Below, one piece after another: positions 17,332-27,100 of a stretch of DNA of 64,000 nt. The translations under genes were made by a program, and so were the position numbers. The stretch is from an uncultured Eggerthella sp. (GTDB taxonomy: Bacteria > Actinomycetota > Coriobacteriia > Coriobacteriales > Eggerthellaceae), in the NCBI GenBank assembly GCA_958431815.1, contig CAUASB010000004.1, forward strand, positions 118,987 through 182,986. Reading direction: 5' to 3'. The number at the start of each line of letters is the position of its first letter. Position 1 is the stretch's first letter. A model generated the notes under the pieces. The model was not told the origin of the DNA and searched no databases. It saw only the letters and a list, made by a program, of their open reading frames with translations.

Positions 17332-18012
17332 ATGAACATCGAATCGTGCGTTCCCACCGAAAGCCAGCGCTCATTACTTGATAAGCACCTGGCTTTGGTG
17401 ATCGAGGAAAACAAGGTAACGAACCTGACCCGCATTGTCGATTGGGATTCCGCTCAGATTCTTCATGTTGAGGATTCTCTTGCTGGATTGCCTGAGGTTA
17501 TGGACGCCCCTGAAGGAGCGTATCTTGACATGGGTTCGGGTGCGGGCTTCCCCGGTATTCCTTTGGCTATCATGACGGGGCGCGAGACGCTTTTGGCCGA
17601 TTCGGTAGGGAAGAAGACGCGCGCCCTTGATGGTTTTGCTCGTGAGCTTGGGGTAGCTGATCACGTTTCCACGTACCATGGTCGCATCGAAGACCTTGCC
17701 CTGCAGAAGCCTAACTACTTTTCGTTGGTGACGGCACGTGCATTGTCTTCGCTTTCCTCTCTTTTGGAGCTGGCTTCGCCGCTCCTTGCCAAAGGAGGAA
17801 GCTTAGTGTGCTACAAGACGCATCGTGAATCCGATGAGCTTGAGCATGCGAAGGCCGTGGCTCAGAAGTTGGGAATGGAGTTTGTCTCTTCGAGAGGGTT
17901 TACCTTATCTGACGGAGAAACCAGCCGCGCCATCATCGTGTTTCGCAAGCGCTGCAACCCTTCGATGAAGCTTCCCCGAAGAGTTGGCATGGCTCAGAAA
18001 AAGCCGTTTTAA
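17332..18012 (+). CDS. rsmG: 16S rRNA (guanine527-N7)-methyltransferase RsmG
   Basis: A 226-residue SAM-dependent methyltransferase. It shows LHVEDSLAGL, the SAM motif LDMGSGAGFPGIPLAI, ADSVGKKTRALDGFARELG, and VTARALSSLSSLLELASPLL, all in the RsmG order. Loss of RsmG gives low-level streptomycin resistance in other bacteria. I use ATG 17332, which has AGG seven bases upstream. GTG 17326 is possible but has almost no spacing to a ribosome site. It closes the rpmH operon. Confidence 0.93.
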   Translation: MNIESCVPTESQRSLLDKHLALVIEENKVTNLTRIVDWDSAQILHVEDSLAGLPEVMDAPEGAYLDMGSGAGFPGIPLAIMTGRETLLADSVGKKTRALDGFARELGVADHVSTYHGRIEDLALQKPNYFSLVTARALSSLSSLLELASPLLAKGGSLVCYKTHRESDELEHAKAVAQKLGMEFVSSRGFTLSDGETSRAIIVFRKRCNPSMKLPRRVGMAQKKPF

Positions 18013-18013
18013 C

Positions 18014-18052
18014 AGAAAGCTCCCCAGGTTCGCCCTAGGGAGCTTTCTTTTT
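18014..18052 (+). terminator. Terminator of the rpmH-rsmG operon
   Basis: AGAAAGCTCCC and GGGAGCTTTCT pair around a short loop, followed by TTTTT, immediately after the rsmG stop. Confidence 0.93.
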
Positions 18053-18643
18053 GATGGATGGATCTGTTGTCGCTTCTAGATGGGGAGGAATTTTCCTTGT
18101 TGGGCTTTTCTGATTGCATTGAACCGCTAGAAGGCTGTGAGATCGATTATGAGCTAGGTGTTGGTGAATTCGCTTGCAACTACTCATATTGGCTTCCTTT
18201 TTCCTCTTAGAAACGATTTGGTGGCTTCGTTTTCTGGCAATGGTTGGGAAAAAATCGCGTCTCGTAGGAATCTCTCCTTTCTCGATCAACTTTTGCTTTG
18301 GGAGAAATTTTTGGTCAAAGGTGGAAAAGCGATGCCCCTTGGTAAAAAGCGTCGGGGTTTCTATTCTCTAAACGTAACGGCAAGGGTATTATCGAATAAC
18401 CGAAACAATGGAGTTCGGAAACGCCGCTTTGGGGCTTCCCCCTATGCTATCCGGTTGCCAGACCTGTTTCGTTTGATTCTTTGCCTAATGTCGCAGCTGC
18501 GGGTTTTTTGCCTGCACAGTGCGGTTACTTTTTATATACCGTTGTTTCATGTTTCACGTGAAACATGAAATTGTCCGCCCTGCTCGTGCGGGGCGTTTCC
18601 GATGGAGCAGATTTGTCTGGTAGGCAGAAAGAAAGGAGAGCTC
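18053..18643 (+). other. Long non-coding region before parA with one parS
   Basis: About 590 bases between the rsmG terminator and parA. The only clear element is the parS at 18545-18570. A 136-codon open frame (18158-18568) has no ribosome site, no family resemblance and an odd Phe/Leu/Arg composition, so I do not call it. No known RNA gene was recognised. Confidence 0.6.
18545..18570. other. parS site 3 upstream of parA, 26-bp palindrome
   Basis: The perfect consensus TGTTTCACGTGAAACA (18550-18565) is extended by TTTCA and TGAAA arms. It lies about 80 bases before the parA start and could also autoregulate parAB. Confidence 0.95.
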
Positions 18644-19705
18644 GTGGGGCTGTTCGGTAGTCGAAAAAAAGCAAAAAACGTTCCCGTGACTTCCGTGACC
18701 GAGCAAAATCAAGGTTCTGAAGAAATACAGGAAGAGGTTCTTCAGAATAATCTTGACGAAATCAATGAACATGCTGCCGTTGTCGAACGCGATTCCGCGG
18801 TAGAGGATACCGTCGCTCCTTCTGCGGAATTCGAAACGCAGGGCCCTGAAGAAGAGGCTCCTGAGCCAGAACCTGAAGAAGATGACGATATTCGCACGTT
18901 CGTCCCCTTCCATGAAAAGCCTGCGGTTTCCCATGCTATCGGGCAGACCAAGATCCTTGCCATCATCAACCAGAAGGGTGGTGTTGGCAAATCAACCACA
19001 GCGGTGAACCTTTCGGCTGCTCTTGGCTCTATGGGCAAAGAAGTGCTTCTTGTCGATCTTGACCCGCAGGGCAATGCGACAAGCGGCTACGGAATTGACA
19101 AACGCGCACTTGATGGCTGCGTATATGACGTGCTGTTGGGTGAATCTCCTGCTGAAGACGTAATTCTTTCCTGTGTGGCTGAAGGCGTTGACATTCTGCC
19201 CTCTACTATCAATCTTGCTGGTGCCGAGGTTGAGTTGGTAAACGAGATGGCTCGTGAGAATCGCTTGAAGAGCGCTTTGGGTGGTTTGCGTGGTCGTTAC
19301 GACTACATCCTCATCGATTGCCCTCCGTCTCTGGGCCTGCTTACTATCAACGCCCTGGTTGCCGCCGATAAGCTTCTGGTTCCCATTCAGTGCGAGTTCT
19401 ACGCCTTGGAAGGTGTGACAAAACTCCTTGATTCGATGAAACGTGTCAAAAACATGCTGAATCCCAGCCTCGATATTTTTGGCATTGTCCTTACTATGTA
19501 CGATTCGCGAACCAACCTTGCCAATCAGGTGGTTAACGAGGTTCGCTCGTTCTTTGGGGATGCAGTGTTCGAGACGCTTATCCCCCGTACCGTCAAATTG
19601 TCCGAAGCGCCAAGTTACGGCCAATCCATTTTGGAATATGCTCCCGATAACAAAGGCGCTCTTGCGTATAACGACCTTGCCAAAGAGGTGATTGCTCGTG
19701 GCTAA
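18644..19705 (+). CDS. parA: Chromosome partitioning ATPase ParA/Soj
   Basis: A 353-residue ParA. The deviant Walker A is KGGVGKST (residues 111-118), with Walker A' VLLVDLDPQGN and Walker B ILIDCPPSLG. It binds DNA as an ATP dimer and moves or releases ParB-parS complexes. GTG 18644 is chosen because AAGGAGAG precedes it directly. About 100 acidic, Glu/Pro-rich residues precede the ATPase domain, much more than the few residues of typical Soj. The parB start overlaps its stop by eight bases. Confidence 0.95.
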   Translation: MGLFGSRKKAKNVPVTSVTEQNQGSEEIQEEVLQNNLDEINEHAAVVERDSAVEDTVAPSAEFETQGPEEEAPEPEPEEDDDIRTFVPFHEKPAVSHAIGQTKILAIINQKGGVGKSTTAVNLSAALGSMGKEVLLVDLDPQGNATSGYGIDKRALDGCVYDVLLGESPAEDVILSCVAEGVDILPSTINLAGAEVELVNEMARENRLKSALGGLRGRYDYILIDCPPSLGLLTINALVAADKLLVPIQCEFYALEGVTKLLDSMKRVKNMLNPSLDIFGIVLTMYDSRTNLANQVVNEVRSFFGDAVFETLIPRTVKLSEAPSYGQSILEYAPDNKGALAYNDLAKEVIARG

Positions 19706-20978
19706 GCAAAAAAGTGGTTTGGGGCGTGGTCTCAACGCCTTGTTCGATGATAGTCCGGTAATGTCCCAGAGGGTTTCTTCTGAACAGTCCAAAGAAGAGC
19801 CTTTGCGTTCAACTGAGCCGGAAAAGCCCGCTACACAGGATGCTTCCGAACCGGCAGGTGTTCTTCATCAGGCTCTGCATCAGCATGCCAACAAGCGCGC
19901 TGCTGAAAAAAAGACCGATAAGTCTTCCGACATCTATATTTCCGAAGACGCTCTTGAAAACGCCAAAGTAGTTTCTCGCGAAGCTCGCAAGCCTGCTGTT
20001 CGTCCGGGTTCGGGAACGCTTGGGGTTCCTGGGTCGGTATCGATGCGCACTCCTGCGCCGAAACCGCGTATTGCCGCAGAGCGCTCCGCACGTCAGACAG
20101 TTCCGAGGGCTGCTGCCCAGGTGAGGCCAACAGCTGCAGAGCCTGTTGCGGAAAAGCCGAAGGACTCTAAAGGCACAACAGCGGTTGTGAAGTTGAGCTT
20201 GGTTCATCCCAACCCTGATCAGCCGCGTACCAACTTCAAACCGGGCGAAATAGAAGAGCTTGCGGGTTCCATTAAGAAGGAAGGGCTGCTGCAGCCGATT
20301 CTGGTTCGCAAGATTGGCAACCAGTACCAGATCCTTGCTGGCGAGCGTCGTTACCGTGCCTGCAAAAGCTTAGGACTTGAAGAGGTGCCCGTCCGCTTCT
20401 GGGAAGCCGACAACGACAAGGCGCTCGAGATTGCCCTTATCGAGAATATCCAGCGCTCTGATTTGAATCCTATTGAAGAGGCGTATGGCTACAAAAGGCT
20501 TATGGAGCGCAAGGGCATGACGCAATCGGAAGTTGCTCAGACGGTTTCCAAAGGACGTTCCACCATTGCCAATGCGTTGCGCCTGCTTGATTTGCCCGAA
20601 GATGCTCAACAGCTTCTGTTTGAGGAAAAAATTACCGCAGGTCATGCGCGCGCTATTCTTTCCGTGGAAGACGCTGAGGGTAGGAAAACGCTTACCGAAA
20701 AGCTAAAAACCGAAAAGCTGAGCGTTCGTGAAACCGAGGCACTGGCCCGCCTCATGAATGGCCGCGAAAAGGCGAAAGAGGAGGGTGCTTCCAAGCGCGT
20801 TCCTGCGCCGCCAAGCTTCAAGAAAGCGGCAAAGGGTCTGACCCGATTCCTCTCTGCTCCTGTTCGCGTGAAAACGGTTAAAGGGAAGAACAAGATCGAG
20901 ATTCAGTTCAAAGACGAAGAAGAACTGCAAAGGATTCTTGGGCTGATTGAGGAGTCGGCGCAGCGGTCGGCTGAATAG
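19698..20978 (+). CDS. parB: Chromosome partitioning CTPase ParB/Spo0J
   Basis: A 426-residue ParB. The ParA-stimulating N-terminus LGRGLNALF (8-16) is followed by roughly 150 low-complexity residues. The CTP-binding ParB/Srx domain has the NPDQPRTNF box (about 172-180), LLQPILVRK and the GERRYRA patch (215-221). The parS-binding helix-turn-helix follows (MTQSEVAQTVSKGRSTIANALRLL split around its turn), then a dimerisation tail. GTG 19698 lies inside the end of parA with AGAGGTGA upstream. Seven matching parS sites are present nearby. Confidence 0.96.
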   Translation: MAKQKSGLGRGLNALFDDSPVMSQRVSSEQSKEEPLRSTEPEKPATQDASEPAGVLHQALHQHANKRAAEKKTDKSSDIYISEDALENAKVVSREARKPAVRPGSGTLGVPGSVSMRTPAPKPRIAAERSARQTVPRAAAQVRPTAAEPVAEKPKDSKGTTAVVKLSLVHPNPDQPRTNFKPGEIEELAGSIKKEGLLQPILVRKIGNQYQILAGERRYRACKSLGLEEVPVRFWEADNDKALEIALIENIQRSDLNPIEEAYGYKRLMERKGMTQSEVAQTVSKGRSTIANALRLLDLPEDAQQLLFEEKITAGHARAILSVEDAEGRKTLTEKLKTEKLSVRETEALARLMNGREKAKEEGASKRVPAPPSFKKAAKGLTRFLSAPVRVKTVKGKNKIEIQFKDEEELQRILGLIEESAQRSAE

Positions 20979-20997
20979 CAAAGCAATCGTTGATATA

Positions 20998-21047
20998 GAA
21001 CAGCCCTTCGTCCATCTGTGTTGGACGAAGGGCTGTTCTTCTTTTTT
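20998..21047 (+). terminator. Terminator of parAB
   Basis: GAACAGCCCTTCGTCCA (20998-21014) pairs perfectly with 21022-21038, followed by TTCTTTTTT. Confidence 0.95.
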
Positions 21048-21155
21048 AGTGGTTGTGAAGCCGCCGATGTTGTTTGAATGGGTAATGAAAGCGCTTTTAC
21101 TGTCTAGCGTACCGTGTCATGTGCCCAAAGCGTTCTGCCTCACTAGCCTGCGAGA

Positions 21156-22202
21156 CTACATTTTGTTTTTCAACTGCCCGCAGGCTCCGTCGATGTCGCT
21201 GCCGCGTGAGTTGCGGATCGTTGCTTCTTTTCCTGAGCCCTTCAAGGATTTGACCCAATGTTGTTGGGTGGCAGGCGCACTTGGCTTGCAGGGGCTCCCC
21301 TCAACTTCGTTTACCGTGAGCAGATTGACATGGCAAAGCAGGCCATTGCAGAAACCGATAAGCGAATCGAGACTTTCCTCAGTGTCGGTTACCCCTTTGA
21401 TGAGCAGGTATTCAAGGCTTACGCGTCTACCGGTTTTATCGACGTAGGAAACAAGGGATTCCTTGAGTTTTGGCAGGGGAATGCCTGAGCAGCGGGGCAT
21501 GATTTCGTTACGCACGCTCTGGATTGCCGAATGAAGCGAAACGGCAAGGGTAAACTGCTCGGGTTCTTGCGCGAGTTTATCGATTCCCTGGATGATGCCG
21601 CAAGTGGAAACCGTGATGTGACGTGCCCCGATTTCCAAGCCGTCTTTCGCATTGGCGAAGCGCAGTGCCTCGAGGGATGCTTCGTAATTTTGAAAGGGTT
21701 CCCCTTGCCCCATGGAGACAAGGTTGGTAACACGACAGTTGAAATCGTCCTGCACGGCAATAATCTGGCATACCATTTCCGACGAGGAAAGGTTGCGGGT
21801 TAGCCCTTCGTGTCCTGTTGCGCAGAACGTGCATCCCATGGCGCACCCCGCTTGGGTGGAAAAGCATACGGTGAGATGCTTCGGCTCGTCCCTTCGCTCC
21901 TTTTTGTCGAAAGAGGGGATGCCTACCGCTTCAACACGCGCGCCGTCGGCATATTCGAAGACGTATTTTCGCGTACCGTCAGTGGATACCTGTTTGTTGA
22001 CGATGCGCGGCGAAACCAGGGGGTAATCGTTTGCCAGCACTTCACGCAGCGCCTTCGGCAGATTGGACATTTCGTCATAGGATTTCGCACCTCGTTGGTA
22101 GAGCCATGAGGTGAGTTGCTTCGCGCGAAAGCGCGGCTGGCCGAGCCCTTCGATGATGGAAGGGATTTCGGACAGGTTGAAAGATTGGATTGCGTTATTC
22201 AT
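21156..22202 (-). CDS. rlmN: Dual-specificity RNA methyltransferase RlmN (23S A2503 / tRNA A37)
   Basis: A 348-residue radical-SAM enzyme. The cluster motif C120-AMG-C124-TF-C127 is present, with the fold-specific SMGQGEPFQNY (GEP motif), ARHITVSTCGI and LAVSLHSA. The second catalytic Cys region is represented by the loop near AVSLHS...ATIRNSRGSDIDGACGQL at the C-terminus. It methylates C2 of A2503 in 23S rRNA. ATG 22202 (MNNAIQSF) is preferred over upstream in-frame codons because family similarity begins there. It has no ribosome site, but a TATAAT hexamer lies eight bases upstream. Confidence 0.95.
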   Translation of the reverse strand: MNNAIQSFNLSEIPSIIEGLGQPRFRAKQLTSWLYQRGAKSYDEMSNLPKALREVLANDYPLVSPRIVNKQVSTDGTRKYVFEYADGARVEAVGIPSFDKKERRDEPKHLTVCFSTQAGCAMGCTFCATGHEGLTRNLSSSEMVCQIIAVQDDFNCRVTNLVSMGQGEPFQNYEASLEALRFANAKDGLEIGARHITVSTCGIIQGIDKLAQEPEQFTLAVSLHSAIQSVRNEIMPRCSGIPLPKLKESLVSYVDKTGRRVSLEYLLIKGVTDTEESLDSLIGFCNGLLCHVNLLTVNEVEGSPCKPSAPATQQHWVKSLKGSGKEATIRNSRGSDIDGACGQLKNKM

Positions 22203-22209
22203 GGTTGGT

Positions 22210-22215
22210 ATTATA
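22210..22215 (-). promoter_or_regulatory. -10 hexamer for rlmN, possibly giving a leaderless mRNA
   Basis: The minus strand reads TATAAT with its last base eight positions before the A of ATG 22202. Transcription would start at or within a base or two of the start codon. The -35 region is not recognisable. Confidence 0.55.
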
Positions 22216-22262
22216 CGCAACCATGAATGCCCTACGCTGGTAGCACCGTGGCAACCTGCGTT

Positions 22263-22271
22263 TGCTATACT
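22263..22271 (+). promoter_or_regulatory. Extended -10 promoter for ddl
   Basis: TGCTATACT is an extended -10. The start site would lie near 22278, about 60 bases before the ddl ATG. The -35 is weak. It is divergent from the rlmN -10 about 50 bases away. Confidence 0.5.
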
Positions 22272-22337
22272 CACTAACGGTTAACGTATTTGGCGTTCAG
22301 CTGTTCTGATGCCTCTAAGTATGTGAAAGCGGGAACT

Positions 22338-23279
22338 ATGTCTTGTTCTTTTGATCCGAAAGAAATTCGTGTGGCGCTGCTTGCCGGCGGTAAAAGCGGC
22401 GAGCGCTCTATTTCCTTGGCATCGGGGGAAGGCGCGAAGGAAGCGCTTGTTGAGGCTGGGTTCCCTGTTACGGTCTTCGACCCTGCGAAGAATGAAGATC
22501 TTATCGCCTTGGTTGAAGGCGATTTCGATGTTGCCTTCTTGGCGCTGCATGGCAAATTCGGCGAAGACGGCACCATCCAGGGCTTCCTGGAAACCATCGG
22601 CTTGCCTTATATCGGGCCGGGCGTGTGGTCGAGCGCAACGGCAATCGACAAGCCGAAGGCAAAGCGCTGCTATCAGCGTGCTGGCATTCCCACGCCCCAC
22701 TCTTTGATGCTCGATTCCTCGAACATCGATATTGACGCGATTATTGAAGAGGTCGGCTCGCATTGCGTGGTTAAGGCGGCTACGGAGGGCAGCGCCTTGG
22801 GCGTGTACCTGTGCGAGGGTGCCGAAGAAATTGCCGCCGCCATTGAAAAGGTGTTCACTGTCGATTCCCATGCTTTCGTGGAAAGCTTTGTTTCCGGTGA
22901 CGAGTTTACGGTAGCGGTTCTGGGCAACGACGATCCTTTTGCCTTGCCGGTTATCAAGATCGTTCCTTCTCACGAGTTCTACGATTTTGAATCTAAGTAC
23001 GCGCAAGGCGGCTCGCAGCATATTTGCCCGGCGCCTCTTTCCGAAGCAGACACCAAGCGCGCTATGGAGCTTGCGGTTGCTGCTCATAAGACGCTTGAGT
23101 GCCGCGGTGTTTCCCGTAGCGATCTTATTCAGGATGCCAACGGCGATTTCTGGGTTCTTGAAACCAACACCATTCCTGGCATGACGGCAACCTCTCTGTT
23201 ACCCGATGCTGCCCGTGCGGCAGGCATGAGTTTCGCCGAGCTGTGCGTGAAGCTTGTTTCCTATGCTTTGGAAAAGTAG
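22338..23279 (+). CDS. ddl: D-alanine--D-alanine ligase
   Basis: A 313-residue ATP-grasp ligase that makes the D-Ala-D-Ala dipeptide for peptidoglycan. Key blocks are ALLAGGKSGERSISLASG, FLALHGKFGEDGTIQGFLE, PYIGPGVWSSATAIDK, CRGVSRSDLI and the metal/ATP block ETNTIPGMTATSLLP. ATG 22338 (MSCSFDPKE) has AAGCGGGA upstream. Upstream in-frame codons lack family similarity. It is monocistronic with a strong terminator. D-Ala supply links it to the D-amino-acid aminotransferase at 60 kb. Confidence 0.96.
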   Translation: MSCSFDPKEIRVALLAGGKSGERSISLASGEGAKEALVEAGFPVTVFDPAKNEDLIALVEGDFDVAFLALHGKFGEDGTIQGFLETIGLPYIGPGVWSSATAIDKPKAKRCYQRAGIPTPHSLMLDSSNIDIDAIIEEVGSHCVVKAATEGSALGVYLCEGAEEIAAAIEKVFTVDSHAFVESFVSGDEFTVAVLGNDDPFALPVIKIVPSHEFYDFESKYAQGGSQHICPAPLSEADTKRAMELAVAAHKTLECRGVSRSDLIQDANGDFWVLETNTIPGMTATSLLPDAARAAGMSFAELCVKLVSYALEK

Positions 23280-23305
23280 CAGGCGTCGATAATCCCGCTT
23301 AAAGG

Positions 23306-23345
23306 AAAGCCCCTTTGCCTTCTGAATGAGGTAAAGGGGCTTTTT
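23306..23345 (+). terminator. Terminator of ddl
   Basis: AAAGCCCCTTTGCCT and AGGTAAAGGGGCTTT pair, and the stem ends in five T. Confidence 0.94.
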
Positions 23346-23396
23346 GGTGTGAAAACGTTTTACGAATGCCTTAAAGAAATGCACGGTTGCATTAAG

Positions 23397-23418
23397 CGAT
23401 GTTTCACGTGAAACATCG
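23397..23418. other. parS site 4, 22-bp palindrome
   Basis: The perfect consensus TGTTTCACGTGAAACA (23400-23415) has symmetric CGA/TCG arms. It lies between the convergent ddl and the 23435-24079 gene. Confidence 0.95.
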
Positions 23419-23434
23419 TTGCTTTGGTCGAAGG

Positions 23435-24079
23435 CTAGAACAGTCCGCAGGAATGCAGCCCGAACACGATGAGGGCAACGAGTGCCAGCAAGATGATCCA
23501 GCTGATAACCGTGCAACCCATGTTTCCCTTGCGAGCTTCCTTGACCAGACGCTCGGTGCCAGTGCGCTGGGTTTTTACCCATGCCGTGCCCTTGTCTTTC
23601 TTCGGCAGGGAAACGCGACCGGAGGGAACCCATTCGCCCTTCGTGTCGATAACCTTTTGCAGCGATTCCTTGCCCAGGGAAACATCGGGACGTATGCCGT
23701 TGCCCAGTTGCTTTCCAATGTTTTCGATAAAGGTAGAGAACTCAACTTCATATTCCGGGTCGTAGGAAACGATGAGTACCTGGCCCCAGTACAGCCCCGG
23801 GGCGGGCTTTTCCGTAAAGGCAACCAGTGCCAGCAATGCCACGGTGTTCCAGCCCTTGGCGTTGCAGAGGTCTACCTTCTCGGCTGTTTTTTCATCGATG
23901 AAGCCCATGCGCTTGCCGAAGGGATTCACAATCCATGCCGTGCGCTTTCCGTCAACGTATTCCTGTTCAATCGAAAAAGTGTCGCCGACGATGTTGTCGG
24001 CACCAAGGAAGGCTGCGGCTGCTTCTTTGCTTTCGGTTTCAAAGCGGGCATAGGTGGCAAAATAGCCAATTTCCGACAT
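23435..24079 (-). CDS. Conserved hypothetical protein with C-terminal membrane anchor
   Basis: A 214-residue protein I do not recognise. ATG 24079 follows TAGGAG. Residues 1-185 are soluble and mixed alpha/beta, with GFIDEKTAEKVDLCNAKGWNTVALLAL and EVEFSTFIENIGKQLG as distinct blocks. A single hydrophobic segment (about 190-207, ISWIILLALVALIVFGL) ends the chain with HSCGLF, so it looks tail-anchored facing the cytoplasm. It is divergent from the helicase gene and followed 20 bases later by a parS site. Confidence 0.75.
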   Translation of the reverse strand: MSEIGYFATYARFETESKEAAAAFLGADNIVGDTFSIEQEYVDGKRTAWIVNPFGKRMGFIDEKTAEKVDLCNAKGWNTVALLALVAFTEKPAPGLYWGQVLIVSYDPEYEVEFSTFIENIGKQLGNGIRPDVSLGKESLQKVIDTKGEWVPSGRVSLPKKDKGTAWVKTQRTGTERLVKEARKGNMGCTVISWIILLALVALIVFGLHSCGLF

Positions 24080-24144
24080 GTTTTCTCCTAGGAGTGATTT
24101 AAGCGTTAGAGATAAAGAATTCCATAAATGATAGTCTTACTAGC

Positions 24145-27100
24145 ATGGAAACACAAAACGCAGAAGCCGCATCAAGGCTTGACACTTATATTCTTGAAAA
24201 TACCCCTCAGCGCATTCGCGATCGCTACCATTCGCTTGGGGCCTACGCGAAAGAGCATTCCTTTGGGGAACTCGATGAAGACGTTGTTGTCATCGATACC
24301 GAGACAACGGGCTTTTCGTTCAACCATGACGAACTGATTCAGATTGCCGCTGCACGAATGGTGCATGGCGAAATCGTGGGTTGGTACGTTACCTTTGTGA
24401 ATCCGGGCAAGCCCATTCCTGAAGAGGTTGCCCACCTCACCAACATCAGTGATGCCGATGTGGCTGATGCGCCCGACCCCGATATTGCTGTGGCTGGCTT
24501 GGTTGAATTCGTTGGTTCCTCCGACGTGGTTGCCCATAATGCCAATTTTGACAGGACGTTTTGCACGAAGTACCCAACGGGCGAAGTGCTGAAGGGCAAT
24601 TGTTGGATCGACTCGCTCGACTTGGCGAAAATCGCCCTGCCACGCCTAACATCGCATCGTTTGCTCGACTTGGTTCGTGCGTTCGGTGGCCCCGATTCTA
24701 CCCATAGGGCCGACGACGATGTGGCGGCAACCTGCTTGGTGTACCGCGTGCTTCTGGCTGCTGTTGACACTATGCCCACGCCGCTGCTGCGCCATATTGC
24801 CGATATGTGCGACATCGAAACATGGAATACCGAGCGCGTGTTCAAATGCATTGCTGCCATGAAAGAAGAGGAAGGGCCCTACAACCTTCGCGCATCGCGC
24901 AAAGCTGCGGTTGCCCAAGCTTCGGCGCCGTTGCGTCCTGATGCCAACGCGCCGGAATCGCCCTTCTCCGAATCTGAGCCAACAGAACGCCCCGATGTGC
25001 CTTCTCTTGAATTTGCAACCGACGAGGAGATAGCTGAAGCCTTTTCCGCCGAAGGACTGCTAGGTAGCTTGTACGAAGAATACGAGCCTCGTGAAGAGCA
25101 GCGTGAAATGGCTCTTGCCGTTAACCATGCCCTTTCTACTTCGCGCAATTTGGCAGTCGAAGCGGGTACGGGCGTTGGCAAGTCGATGGCGTACTTGGTT
25201 CCTCTGGCACTGGCTGCGCAGAAGAACGGCATCACGGTTGGTGTGGCCACGAAAACCAATGCTCTTCTTGACCAGCTTGTTCATAAGGAATTGCCTCTTC
25301 TTTCGAAGGCGCTGGGCATTACGTATGCGCCGCTGAAGGGATTCAGCCATTACCCGTGTTTGCGCAAAGTCGATGGCTTGGTGAACCAGGGTCCGGCCAT
25401 CATCCATTATCGCAAGCAGGAAATCAACCAGGCTCCCGCCTTGGCGGGCCTGCTCTCCTTCGTAGAGCAAAGCGACTACGACGACATGGATGCGCTGAAA
25501 ATCGACTACCGCGCAATTCCTCGTTGGCGTATCAGCACCAAGAGCAATGAATGCCTGCGTCACAAGTGCCCCTTCTTCGGACGGAGCTGTTTTGTGCACG
25601 GTGCTCGCGAACAGGCGCAGCGCTGTGATGTGGTGGTAACGAATCATAGTCTGCTGTTCTGGGACGTTCGCTTCGAAGGCGGCTTGCTGCCTCCTATCCG
25701 CTACTGGGCGGTGGACGAGGCCCATGGTGCCGAAAACGAGGCGCGTCGTGCGCTGGCCCTTTCGGTTTCCTCGGAATCGCTTCGTTCCTTGGCCCTGCGA
25801 GTGAGCGGGGAAGGCACGCGGAATGTGTTTTCCCGCGTGGAGCGCAGTGCTAAGGCGCCAGAAGAAGGACGCAAGCTCTACGAATCGCTTATTGCCAAGG
25901 CGCGCACCTGTGCGGGTGCTTTTGCCATGGCAACCGAAGAATTTTGCCTGGGCGTAAAGGACCTGCTGGTGTTCGACCCGCGTACCCGTTCTCGTGGATA
26001 CGAGTACTTCGATTTGTGGCTCAATGACGAGGTACGTCACGGCGATACCTATCGTGGGGTGGTGAACCGAGCGCGCTCGGTGTATGACACGCTGGAAAAG
26101 CTTATTCGCGCTTGTCGTGACATCGTCGCCTACGCCGAGCAGATGGAAGACACGTCCAGTGCTCAGCGTGAGCTTGCTTTGGTTGCTCTTGAATTGCGCG
26201 AAGCGTATGAAGCGCTTGATGAAATGTTCTTCCATGAAAGCGACAACCATGTGTACTCTGTGCGCTTGAATCGAACGAAGGCAACGCTCGACGAAGTGTT
26301 CACCGTTCAGCCTTTGGACGTGGGCAAATCGTTGAACGAAAGCCTGTATGCAGAAACCCGAAGTGTTGTGTATGCTTCGGCAACACTTGCCGTCGATGGG
26401 CAGTTCGACGCATTCGAACGTGCCGTTGGCTTCAATGAAAGCGATGAATCACAAGCCGATGTTCTGAAAGTTGATTCCAGCTTCGACTTTGATGCAAATA
26501 TGCGCGTGTACGTGCCCACCGACATGCCCGAGCCTTCGGACCCTAGCTACCTTCCTGCTTTGGAGTCGTTTTTGATCGATCTGCACAAGGCGCAGCATGG
26601 CTCGCTGCTTACCTTGTTTACCAATCGTCGCGAGATGGAGCAGTGCTTCGACGAGGTGCATCCTGCCTTGAAGGAAGACGATTTACGCCTGGTGTGCCAG
26701 AAATGGGGCGTTTCAGTGAAGGGCTTGCGCGATGATTTCCTGAAAGACGAGCACTTGAGCCTGTTTGCCTTGAAGAGCTTCTGGGAGGGCTTTGATGCAC
26801 CGGGTGCCACGCTCAAGGGCGTGGTTATACCGAAGCTGCCCTTTGGGTTGCCAACCGACCCGCTTTCATGCGAACGTCAACAGCGTGATGACAGGGCATG
26901 GGCTCACTATTCGCTTCCCCACGCGGTTATCGAGGTTAAACAGGCAGTGGGCAGGCTCATCCGCACATCAAGCGATCGAGGCATCGTGGTGCTTGCCGAC
27001 AAGCGCCTGATAACGAAGTACTACGGCAAGAAATTCCTGAATTCGCTGCCGAGCAAGAACATCGTTACAATGCCGTGCTCCGATATCGTGGCCGAAGTTT

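Noticed and set aside
18158..18568. 136-codon open frame before parA
   Set aside because: No ribosome-binding site, atypical composition, and it runs through the parS palindrome to its end. No recognisable protein family.
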